Part shown: in pieces, positions 54,556 through 64,000 of the stretch
Layout of the letters: the number at the start of each line of letters is the position of its first letter
Position numbering within the stretch: position 1 is the stretch's first letter
Assembly: GCA_902728285.1 (NCBI GenBank)
Contig: CACVBU010000615.1
Coordinates: 124,001-188,000, forward strand
Direction: 5' to 3'
Length of the DNA: 64,000 nt
DNA from: Clytia hemisphaerica
Lineage: Eukaryota > Cnidaria > Hydrozoa > Leptothecata > Clytiidae
The notes under the pieces: generated by a model
Database searches by the model: none
What the model saw: only the letters and a program-made list of their open reading frames with translations
Told to the model about the DNA's origin: nothing
Translations under genes and position numbers: made by a program

Positions 54556-57500
54556 TTATGCAGGACAATTACCACCTTCGATAGGTCTAGGATCTAATTG
54601 ATTTTTTATGATCCGATCGTTTCGAATAGTGTCTCGAGAATTAGGATTGGTTTTACGGCTTCCAATAGCCCTTTGTCGTCCAAAGTAATTTTCAAGATCA
54701 TCTTGACAAAAATTTTCACTTAAAACGTAATCAAATCCATTTCTCAACAAATAAGGAATTATTTCCTGCAATGATTTAATTGAAATCTTGATTCCTTCAT
54801 ATGTTGGTAAAGAAATAAACATATTGTTCCTTTGAGTCTGGGTAAATTCGCCTGGTCTCTTTGCAATATTTTGTTTCCACTCGTCAAGATATGCAATAAA
54901 GGAATTCAGCCAATTAAAACGTACATCATCTTCGCTTTCATATTTTTTCAAGAATGGTTTGATCTTCTTTTTGCTTTGCTGGGTGTCTTTGACGTTAAAA
55001 CAATCAAAGAACTTGTCGAATTGGCGACAAAAGAGAGCTGTTTCTTTTGCTCCTGGTGGACCATATACTTGTAAGCTGACACAAGTACTTTCGCTCAAGA
55101 CACTGGCTGCCAATTTGACATTCATCACTGAGTACGAGTTCAGCATAACGTGTTCTGTCGTAAGATGCGTGACGGATTTTAGGCCATACTCGAGGTCTTC
55201 AAAGAATAAATCCTTTATGTGTTTCCAAAATAGGTAACATTCTAAAAAGTGAAATATAGTTTTTAAAATTTTTATGAGAACAATTTGATAAACACAATGT
55301 CAGGCTAAAAAACACTAAAAAAATTCAAGAACAATTCTGAGCCTGGAATTGGAACTGTCTATTTTTAAGTAAAATAAGGGCTAAATCAATGAAATTAGGG
55401 TACAAACCAAGAAGTACCCCCAAATAGCCTAAATTAAAGTTTACGAGCTATGTTTACGTACCGTTATTCCACATATATCTTCCAGAAATATCGTTTCCTG
55501 ACTTCCATAATGCATTACGTGCTGTCTTGATAAGATGGGGTGGGTCAGCAATAAAATAGATATAACGATCTGGTGCATACAAGTTCTTTGTTCGGTAAGT
55601 TACATCAGTACATTTCTCATCATCAACACCCTGAAAAAGTTGAGTGAGAAAATCATGGTTAAGGACAGTAAATCAGACTATTTGAACTAAAATTAGAGCA
55701 CTCCTCTACGATTTCATAGAAAACTTCATAGATTTACCAAAAAAAGCTTGAGCAACTGTTGTAACCAGTTAGCTAGCAATATAATCTCTCCCCACCAAAA
55801 TCAAATAACCAAAAGACAGGTCCTTAAAATTTACACACTTGTTTTAAAAAGAACTTATAAATTTGACCTAAACAAATGTCTTAAAAAGGGCCAAAGTTAG
55901 AATAATGAAAATTCCAATAAAATAGTTCTTAAAGACGAAAAACAAGTGAAGTGAACTCAAACCTTGTTCATCTTTATGAATTTTCGATTTGTTGAGGCAC
56001 CATCTGAAACAGTACAAATAACTTTCAGCTGGCAGGATATTTCCAAAATTGCAACACATTTCCAAAAGAGCAAGTGAATTTGTGCTGCTGAAGCTCCATC
56101 AGTTGCAAAGTTAGCAAAACTAAACGACAATTTGTTCTTAATGCTTTTCACCAGAAATACCATTACGTGAGAGGCTAACTTTTCCCTATCTGTGATAGTG
56201 CTTTCGTTCATGCTCTCATTGCCAAGATCAAGGAATCCAATCAGTTCACCACTGCTTCGGTCCCATACCAGGTCTTCCTGTACTTTCATCTCGTCAATTA
56301 CAATACTAACATATTTGTCAGCAGAAGAAAAACCAGCTGTCATTTCCGCAAGGTCTTTTGTAATCTGAGGATTAAACCCATGTTCAGGTTTGACATAGTT
56401 ACGATATTGTCTTAAAGTTCTCTGAGAGGGTAACACCAAGACACCGGTGCCATTTTCAAGGTCAAGTTTCAATTGTTTGTATGCTGCAGATGACTTTGCA
56501 CATATATTGAGACAATATTTAATGATTGCCGGGTGGTATCTGAGTTGCTTTTTGTTCGTACAGCGGATATATTTCATTTGCTCAGTCCAAAAAAGTCGCA
56601 TGAAAGGTGTAATGTTCTCTTGGGGAACTCCATCAAAAATTTTCATCAAATCATCACTGAGATCTTCTTGAACATCAACAGAGTTTTTTATGCAGAGCCT
56701 CTTGTAATTGTTTTTGTCAATCTATCGTTTTCAGCTTTCAATTTCTTATTTTCCTGTCTGGTGGCTTTAAGAGTCAACACTACTCGTTCTTTTGATGTCA
56801 CAGACAGAGGAGCAAAGTTTGATGCTGGTGTCTCAGATACTTTCCTTTTCTGACCAATTTCAAAGCGTAGTTTCATTTCAAATTTACTGCATTCTGAACA
56901 TATTTCTTTATTTTTCAACAAAATATGACACTTTTGTGACCTTTTAAATTCATCTTGATGCAATGGATTGCTACCCAGAGTCTCTTCAAATTTAAATTTC
57001 TTTGGAATCACATGGTGAGTAACATGATGGGCTTTCTGAAATTCGACCAAATTGATCCCTGAACATAGAAGAAAAAGCATAGAAATTTTTAGACTTCAAA
57101 TAAGTACTAAATCAAATTTAATAACCTACCATCATTGTATACTTCTCTACATGCCAAGAAAATCTTTTAGAATGACAGTATATAATAATAATAATAGTCT
57201 AGGCCTTTTATGATACCAGTACAAAAAAGTTATTTTGAATTTTATACCTTTACAAAGATGATAGCTTTCCAAAACTTGAATATAATCGGACAAGTAAAGT
57301 AAATGTCATTTAAGGAATCAATTTCTTTCATAATTGGTGATTCCTTTGGCAGCAACCAGCCATAGCAACGTAGATTGATGCTCAAGTCTGTGTTACTGTT
57401 GATGAATATTTGGAAGGCCGGTATGGATAGACTTTCATCCTCCTTGACGACTTCAGTCAGCTGTTCATGATGGGTAATTTTCCAGCCACGAGGGAGCTTC

Positions 57501-58145
57501 AATTTGTCAGCTCTTTTGACAAAATCTTGGAAGTTTTTATATTTCTTATCAACAATACTACCCTGATCATTGGACTGCTGGTACTGATCTCGTTTCTGTA
57601 TTGATGTCGTTGATCGCTGTGGTGTGTCTGCTATGGGTAGTGACTTTTGAGGGAGATTTTGGGTTGGTAGAGGATAAGCTTCAGCTCTGAGTTCTTTTCG
57701 TGAAGGATCTGAGGGAAAAATTGAAATACTTTTATAATATTTATCTTAGGTATTAAAGGTGAAACCTAAAACTGATCATGCACTTGTATGAATTTTCATA
57801 CTTTTGGATTATTTATCGTACTTAGATATTGTTAGACCAACCAAGACATTATATGTTGCATCATAACTTCATTAATATTTGTAGATTTATTCATCTATAC
57901 TTACAATGATACATATCTTCTTCTCTGAAATGTTTTTCACAGATGAAGATTGTGTTTTTTTCAACTTTGTTCTTAAAAACCGCATCAGCAACCCTGTCTT
58001 TTGTAATCGAATTAATCATATCGGATCTCCATTGAGCAAATCGATCATTTTTTGCAGTGGGGAGCCGGAACAATGAAAGACCGTGTTTTCGACATGTACT
58101 ACAACCAAAGATTGCACAGTGGGCCCCATTTCCACGACCAGGCAT
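54556..58145 (-). pseudogene. THAP/P-element transposase, five exons, one frameshift
   Basis: Minus-strand exons: 58145-57905, 57708-57248, 57035-55963, 55630-55462 and 55241-54556. All have GT-AG borders and consistent phases. The protein would have about 876 residues. Exon 1 is a THAP zinc finger (MPGRGNGAHC, CAIFGC, FRLP, CEKHF). Exon 2 contains LPRGWKITHHE. Exon 3 has a coiled coil (ENKKLKAENDRL), then the RNase-H-like catalytic core: LPSQRTLRQYRNY, VIDEMKVQEDLVWD (first Asp) and SDGASTNRKF. Exon 4 has IADPPHLIKTARN (second Asp). Exon 5 ends with SENFCQDDLENYFGRQRAIG, carrying the catalytic Glu, and NPNSRDTIRND. It stops about 40 residues later, without a longer C-terminal domain. Exon 3 changes frame by one base at the T5 run 56711-56715, so it is broken as written. 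If that is a sequence error, the gene is intact. Family: P superfamily, like THAP9. Confidence 0.88.
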
Positions 58146-58663
58146 TTTGAAAGACAATATTCTTCTTTCACAGATACAGTTGATTCACTTTTTATATTCA
58201 CTAGTTATGAAAGAAAATATAAACAAAGTTCAGACTATGTAATATGCTAGCCAACTAGCCATTAATAGTCATATATGAGAAAGTTTACTGTTGAATTTTA
58301 CTTGCAAACAGGTCTCTTCTTAAAAATATTTTCACACTAAGGCAGTCAAACTGTTTTAAAGAAGAGCCCTGGGTTAAATCTCACAAAAAAATGCACCATA
58401 AGCTTTATAAATTAGAGGAAGAAAACATCAAAATGGATCAAAGAACTAATCATCTTCTTTAACTCTAGTTATACTTGACATTGTGACACAAAAACACCTA
58501 ATATCGTTTATTCTTTCTTGATCACCACTTCAAACAGCTTATGAAATGAGTAAAAAACCTTTCCAGACATTCAAAAAAATCAAAACAGATGAATTGAACT
58601 TTCAAACCCAGTTAAACATCCAAAAATACAGACTATATTCTTCCATTTTCCCACTCTTTCCCG

Positions 58664-58793
58664 TCGCCATTTTGGTTTGTTTACAAAATGTACCCACCAC
58701 CCGCGGACTGGGACCGAGTAAAATCGAGATGAATAAGCTAGAACAATGCGCCATTGTTCGATTCCTGACTATGGTAATTTTCTTGTGACTATG
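58664..58793 (-). repeat. Right terminal inverted repeat of the P-like element
   Basis: Reverse complement of the left terminus in its outer (AGTCAGGAATCGAACAATGG) and inner (CCCAGTCCGCGGGTGGTGG) blocks. An ATG at the same inner position (58670) opens a 22-codon frame only. Confidence 0.85.
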
Positions 58794-60172
58794 GCCTGAT
58801 GTTAGAATTATTTTCCCGATCCGAACAATTCAAAATAAAGAGAAATGGACATGAAATTGCTATTTTTGGTACGCTCCGCATGCCTAAAAAGATTAAACAA
58901 CGAAACTCAACTTAACCTCCAAATAGCTCAACGCATTCCACGCATACGCTCTAAATTAACGGAAGGGTCCGGAAGAGCCTCTTTCTGTTTTTATAAAGCT
59001 ATAATCTGAATTTTATTGCAATTGCAATTGCAATTGCTTCCAATGATGGTACATCAAAGTTAGGAAAGCCGCTTGAAGTTTGAATGGATTTATAAAAGAT
59101 TTGAACGAATGAATAAATTTATATGATTAAATCTAGATAAGTCATTACCGAAAGGTTTTCACTCAATCTATCTTTATTACCTTCATGTTGAAAATTTGCG
59201 TTGTTATTTCTACGCGAAAAAAAATCTCATAGTCTTTCCTCAGATGAGTTAAATTAAATGGAAAGCTAAACTGTGGTGTTTAGGGTATGCTTACGCACCT
59301 TCGGAATTCAGGGGAAATGCTCTAATGTGAGCAAAAAAGGACGCACCATACTTCCACCTAGTCTATTTATGAGGAAAGCAAATGACACAAAAATGTATTG
59401 TTTAAATAATTACTATATTTGAAGCCAATGCAAAATATGAAAAATATTCAAAACTTATAAAAGTGTTCTGCAACAAATCTGATATGAAAGTTTCATTAGA
59501 TTTCAAGGATTTCAATATTCAAAAACCAAACATAGAATAAAATATTTTGACGGTTTTTGGAAACCTTTTACAGAAAGTAAAGATTAATCGAAACGCGAAA
59601 TAGATTTTTTCCGGTGGCACTTAAGCCTTCCTCCAATTTCTTCTTTTTTTAATTCAAAACTTTTATAAGATTTCACCAAAGCTTGTTTAGCTTGAGAGCT
59701 TTTTTCATACATAGAAAACGGTTTTTGCTCCTTAAAAAAGTCAAGTGGTCAGCAATGACCAAATGTCCAGGACTTGGTATTTCAATCGCAATTGAACGAG
59801 TTTTCTGCATCTTTAAGAGTTAATGTTTTTCATAAACCAGTGGTTGACCGAACACTAATGTTTACAGTTGAGGCTCTCTCATTCGATTTTCGAGGGGGAT
59901 TGGGTCGGAGCGTATCCAGTAGTAGAGCGTCATATAAAAGAATCTCTTGTTGACGGCGACTTTCAATATTATCAAATCATGGAGCTTATCAAATAGTAGA
60001 GCGTTGTTTATGAGAGTTTCTTGTTGATCACAACTTTCAATATTATCGAATAATGGAGCGTATCGAATAGTAACAGGACGTCGAATTAAAGAGCGTCAAC
60101 TGTAGTTGTGTAGCGAGTGTTAATTTCATTCCAATTCACAATGCAAACAATTAGCCATCTTCACAACCACCA
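58794..60172. other. Spacer between the P-like element and GPD1
   Basis: No gene supported. A short (TTGCAA)n run occurs at 59016-59037. A degenerate unit with 'GAGCGT...TCTTGTTGA' recurs about 65 bases apart at 59920-60090. The 3' UTR of GPD1 should lie here. Confidence 0.4.
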
Positions 60173-63126
60173 TCAATAATGATCCCGTAAAGTATCAATC
60201 AAATGAGAAGGATCTTCATTTTCGTAACAAATACGATACACACTGGTGAAAAGTGGAAACCTAAGAAAAGAAAACACAAAACGAAAGTAAAAAAGACACA
60301 CTGGTGAAAAGTGGAAACCTATTTAAACAAGCTAGATGCTGAATGGACCTACCTGATGATGAAAGTTAGATAGCAATGCGAGGAGAAAAAAATCAGTCAG
60401 AAAATATAGCGTTTAGCGAAAATGCATAACGCAATAAATTCATCATTGATTGTTGATAAGGGGAGAGGGAAGGGTTGTAGGGAAAAATAAATAGAAAGTT
60501 CTGGTCGCAAAAATCAGTTTTATTGACAATTGAATCATGCTTGATGGTGAGCATTGATATCAATAATGTTTTTGTGTCAAAAACATAGAAATACAAGGAA
60601 AAAAATCTAATGAAAATCTGCCAAAACGGCAACAAAAATTTCTCAAAAATCGAACTCAGCCATGTTTTGAGCATTGCGAATACGCATCTTTCTGCAAAAA
60701 AATCAGAAAAAAATTCATGAAAATGTAAAAAAACCGGTTTTTCCGGCATATTTCCAGCATTTTCGGCCGGAAAAAATGTTTTTTCGAAAATCGGGCTCCG
60801 TCACATTTTAGGTATTGTCATATTGCATCAGTGTGAAAAATTTCATAAAAAAATATAAAGTACAGCTCGAGAAATTCAAGAAATACTGTCTTTCCGTCGA
60901 AAATAGGTTGTTCCGGCGATTTTTAAATAGTTCCGGCTTCAAAAATAAATTTTATTGAAAATTGAAACATGCTTGATGGTGGGCATTCCTATTAATAATG
61001 TTTTTGAATGAAAAAATAACCATTTATAAGGAAAAAGCCCAATGAAAATCCAGAAAAACGGCGATTTCCGGCATATTTCCGGCATTATCGGCCGGAAAAG
61101 AATTTTTCTCAAAAATCAAACTCTGTCATGTTTTGGGCATTGCTAATACGCATCTTTGTGCCAAAAATCAGAAAAAACTAATGAGCCAATCTCGAGAAAA
61201 GCTGGTAACAGACGGACGGACGGACGGACGGACGGACGGACGGACGGACGGACGGACAAAGTATAATTTATAGGACCTCCAGGTAGGTCCAAAAAACAGA
61301 TACTTCAGCCAAATATGGATAGAAAATAATACAAACACTTTATAGTGTACCGTCGTACATCGGTTTACCATTTAAATGCTTCAAAATCAGCCGCTCGAAA
61401 ATACCTTTCTAGCGAGATATTACTTATTTTTTTAACGAAGACCTTTCTTTCCTTTAAGAAAAATTTAGTAATCAAAATCAAAATTAGAATTCGTCTAAAT
61501 TTATCAAATTCAATAGTCAACATACATTAAAGAGGGCGTGTTAGATTAGAGAAATGACGCGGTAGTTAGTTTTGCCGACGAATTATTTACTAGATAACGT
61601 CGTTTTTTCAGAGGAATTAAGTAGTGTTTTCACCACAATGAACTGAGTCATTTCTGCATTTGTTTTACTTTCTGTTGCAACCCTTTGCGTTAAACCCAAA
61701 ATTTAGCGCTTTTCAATTTTAAACGAAACAATGTTCAAAGTAACCTAGACTGGATAGTAACCAAAAATTATTTGGCAGTTAATATTCGCCGGCAAAAATC
61801 CAATTTTCTACTGATAAGTGTAAGTGTGAGTTTCCCACGTTATGCAATTTTATGTCACTTGAGAAGTTAAAGAATCAATATGAACTTACTGTTTTTCGAT
61901 GTTCTTTTCTTTGAGTAATTGGTAGACTTGAAATGCAGTATGAGGTCCTTGCAATTTCTGTCCGTTCAACATTTCAGCTTCTAATTCTTCTAAGGACTAG
62001 ACGAAAATATTTTTTATATAATATTTTTTAAGTTTCCGAAATCGATTCAAGAAATAAGTACATAACAGCCTTAAGTCCTAAATTTTAGTGCAAATTTTAT
62101 TTTCTATGAAACATTGACATAAAATGTGTAGCCTTAAGTCCAACACATCTCAACCTTTAAAGTCAATTATCTCAAAATCGAAAAAATGGACTTAAGGCTG
62201 TCTTGAATTGACACGGCGATATAGACATTATTCTAGAAAACATGATGACATGATGTGAGCTACTTTGTATCTAATAAAAAAAAATTCTATTTGTATTCCA
62301 GTGGAGTCTATTTAACTCGAATGTTTCCTCAACAACTTTTATGGTCCCTTCAGTTAACAATGCCTTAAAAATCTTACTCCATAAGCAAATTCGAGTTATG
62401 GAGACGCCACTGTAATACGAGGCTGGCTAAGTTGCCTGGATGAAGTGGGTTGAGTGGGTGCATGGGTCAGTTTTCTTCCTACTTAAAAGTCATCTAAGTA
62501 AAATACCCACGCAAAACTGTTAAATTTCACATATTTGTAAAATTGTATCAGTTACTTTAAGATACTGTGATGACGTGTATTTACCTTTCCGGTGCGTACG
62601 AACGCTTCCGCTACTTTTCTGTTCCGGCCACCATAACAAGTAGTTATAAGATCAGCCAATCCACATGATTCGAAAAAAGTTGTTTCCTCGACTCCGGAAA
62701 AGAAATGTTTAGCGAATAGCCGCATTTCTATCAAACCCAATCGAATGACAGCAGCTTTGGTGTTGTCTCCAAATCTAAAAGGGAAGTTCATTTAATTCGG
62801 TTTATGTTTGGGTTCAACTATTGTTCAAACCAGTGTTTGATCAAAAATCTTAAAAAGCTTAGGACTTGGTTATAGCTTGTTAGTAACGTTTCAAGGATAA
62901 ATTTTAAATTATGATAGGAGATAAAACAACCAAAATCTGGTGATTTTTCACACTTTTTACATTCTGCTATGTCCCGTTATATAACATTTTAGCTTGCTTT
63001 AAAGGCATAAATCACTGAAAGATCCGAAAAGAGAATACGAATCTGATCAAGCTACCTATAAAAACACATTTTGAAGATTTCTTACTCTAAAGCATCGATG
63101 ATTCCAGCGCCCACAGCTACCGCATT
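60173..63126 (-). CDS. GPD1: Cytosolic glycerol-3-phosphate dehydrogenase, C-terminal exons
   Basis: NAD-dependent enzyme interconverting dihydroxyacetone phosphate and glycerol-3-phosphate, linking glycolysis, lipid synthesis and NADH shuttling. Minus-strand exons with GT-AG borders and matching phases: 63126-63086 (41 bases, [13 protein letters not shown]), 62774-62585 ([41 protein letters not shown]), 61996-61890 ([20 protein letters not shown]) and 60260-60173 ([18 protein letters not shown], ending LRDHY). [12 protein letters not shown] and [11 protein letters not shown] are signature substrate/NAD-binding segments of the family. The piece covers about 128 residues. The N-terminal Rossmann domain must lie beyond the window, since no earlier exon was found up to 64000. 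The introns carry two related MITEs. TGA is at 60173-60175. Confidence 0.92.
60237..60321. repeat. Local duplication of the GPD1 last-exon acceptor
   Basis: ACACTGGTGAAAAGTGGAAA followed by CCT occurs at 60239-60261 (the 5' end of the last exon) and again at 60299-60321. The outer copy is preceded on the minus strand by AAATAG, so a second acceptor may exist. Confidence 0.75.
60344..61291. mobile_element. TIR-bounded repeat region with a diverged internal duplication
   Basis: TGGACCTACCTG at the left and CAGGTAGGTCCA at the right are inverted. Two units about 432 bases apart share TTTATTGANAATTGAANCAT followed by GCTTGATGGTG, and GCATTGCNAATACGCATCTTT. The same terminal motif occurs at 6111 and near 35922. 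It lies in the last intron of GPD1. The TIR is short, so the element boundary is tentative. Confidence 0.55.
61211..61257 (+). repeat. (GACG)n microsatellite
   Basis: About 11 uninterrupted GACG units at the right side of the preceding element. It forces a repeated RPSV frame on the minus strand. Confidence 0.95.
62299..62412. mobile_element. Tigger/pogo-like MITE in a GPD1 intron, copy 1
   Basis: The left CAGTGGAGTCTATTTAACTC and the right GAGTTATGGAGACGCCACTG are inverted. TA follows the right end. It shares ACTTTTATGGT...CAGTTAACAATGC with the copy at 63143-63275. Confidence 0.7.
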
Positions 63127-63142
63127 CTAAGAGAAACGCAAA

Positions 63143-63275
63143 AACCTCTGTAACTCGAATGTCTCCTTAACTCGAAAAACTTTTATGGTTCAGTTAACAA
63201 TGCGTAGACCGTACTCCGTAACTCGGAATTTCCTTAACTCGATCAAATTGTGTCCGAGTTATGGAGACTCCACTG
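63143..63275. mobile_element. Tigger/pogo-like MITE upstream of the GPD1 microexon, copy 2
   Basis: The right end GAGTTATGGAGACTCCACTG with TA matches copy 1. The left end (CTCTGTAACTCGAATGTC) is decayed. It lies only about 17 bases beyond the 41-base exon's 5' border. Confidence 0.65.
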
Positions 63276-63775
63276 TATAAAGAAAAATTAAACACCCACA
63301 GTTAGGCCGAGAAGACGAGAGCAACAGTGAGTTTCTTATGTTATATAAATTTGAATGTACCCCGATTTCGTTTGATATATTGACATACTATAATTGACTG
63401 TGAAGCCGAGACAATCTTTAATGATAATACTCAGAGCTAAATGCGACATATTGATCATCGTAGCATAAAGCCACGGGAAGCACTTCATATGATCATGTTT
63501 GTACCCCACCTAACATCTACGGCCAACTCAAAATGCATTATCGTAAATTACCAGCATAAACGTAAGATATACAGAGTACCAAGTATAAGTTTCATCAAGG
63601 ATTGCCTCGACTTCAATCAATTATATTGTTGATTTCATGAAGTTTCAGTTCAAAGTTTTTTTCTAATAGAAGGGACAAAGAAACTAATCCATTGAGTTGG
63701 CCCTTTGGGCATCAAAATAGCACCAAGAACTGCCAAGAATAACCCGGAAATTTGGGCTTTAATATTCATACAGCT
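63276..63775. other. Presumed intronic DNA of GPD1
   Basis: No exon or repeat recognised. Confidence 0.35.
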
Positions 63776-63992
63776 TTTTCTCGCAAACCCGGTGGGACCC
63801 CTCCAACTGGAAAAATTGGCAAAAATATCGTTCCCGGTAATTTTCTTAATTCTCCTTTAAGAATTTCTGATTTGAAAACAATGGAATTCAAATCCCCAGC
63901 AAAAAAAGAGAATATCAATCCCATCGAGTGTCAGTCCGTTATTTTTACCTCTACTGTCTGAAAAATCTTACCGGGTCTGCGAGAAGGGGGCG
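63776..63992. repeat. Inverted repeat at the window edge
   Basis: TTCTCGCAAACCCGGT (about 63779) and ACCGGGTCTGCGAGAA (about 63970) are inverted with one mismatch. It is probably a small TIR element whose outer end may run past the window. The frame inside (63752-63961) is not supported as a gene. Confidence 0.5.
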
Positions 63993-64000
63993 TATTTATG

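Larger units (their letters stand above)
50819..58793. mobile_element. P-element-like DNA transposon with two convergent genes (7.98 kb)
   Basis: Inverted termini: left 50819-50920, right 58664-58793. GCCTGAT lies directly outside both ends (50812-50818 and 58794-58800). Known P elements make 8-bp duplications, and the eighth base differs here (AGCCTGAT versus GGCCTGAT). Inside are a zinc-finger gene reading inward from the left and a THAP transposase reading inward from the right. Their 3' ends face each other across about 1.9 kb that includes a complex inverted repeat at 54237-54322. The right terminus carries an extra CATAGTCACAAG unit of about 20 bases outside the shared terminal motif. 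Drosophila P elements are about 2.9 kb with one gene, so this is much larger. Confidence 0.8.

Noticed and set aside
61168-61371. 67-residue frame with RPSV repeats
   Set aside because: It is a translation of the GACG microsatellite.
63752-63961. 69-residue frame near the window end
   Set aside because: It is enclosed by an inverted repeat at 63776-63992 and has no start or splice support.
1-64000. CRISPR array or bacterial operon
   Set aside because: There are no regularly spaced identical repeats with unique spacers, and introns and animal gene families show a eukaryotic genome.

Overview
The window looks like animal nuclear DNA: AT-rich, low gene density, GT-AG introns, metazoan gene families (ETS factor, SERAC1, CCSMST1, CIAO1, MMACHC, GPD1) and a very high load of small transposons. 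The P-type transposase, the zinc-finger partner protein and the RLE-type non-LTR element would fit a non-bilaterian animal such as a cnidarian (possibly a hydrozoan). This is inference; nothing here fixes the species.

Layout. 1-14.1 kb is mostly repeats and MITEs around one exon of a small secreted cysteine-rich peptide (2871-3183). 14.1-15.7 kb holds a two-exon ETS transcription factor. 15.7-31 kb has no gene I can support but many MITEs; several have clear target-site duplications. 31.6-35.2 kb is a damaged non-LTR retrotransposon. 38.2-43.7 kb is a compact minus-strand block of four intronless host genes in the order MMACHC, CIAO1, CCSMST1-like, SERAC1; all are linked to mitochondria, Fe-S or cobalamin biology. 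43.9-50.4 kb is a stack of TIR elements, one group nested inside another. 50.8-58.8 kb is a P-element-like transposon with two convergent genes. 60.2-63.1 kb holds the last four coding exons of a glycerol-3-phosphate dehydrogenase on the minus strand, with MITEs in its introns.

Main discovery candidate. The P-like element (50819-58793) has long inverted termini and a 7-bp flanking direct repeat. It carries a five-exon THAP/RNase-H transposase on the minus strand and a two-exon C2H2 zinc-finger gene on the plus strand whose ATG lies at the inner edge of the left terminus. The C-terminal part of the zinc-finger protein looks like a domain I associate with transposase C-termini, while the transposase itself ends soon after its catalytic glutamate. 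This suggests a transposition machine split over two genes. The transposase frame is broken once, by one base in a T5 run. The retrotransposon also breaks in an A5 run, so sequence error must be excluded in both cases.
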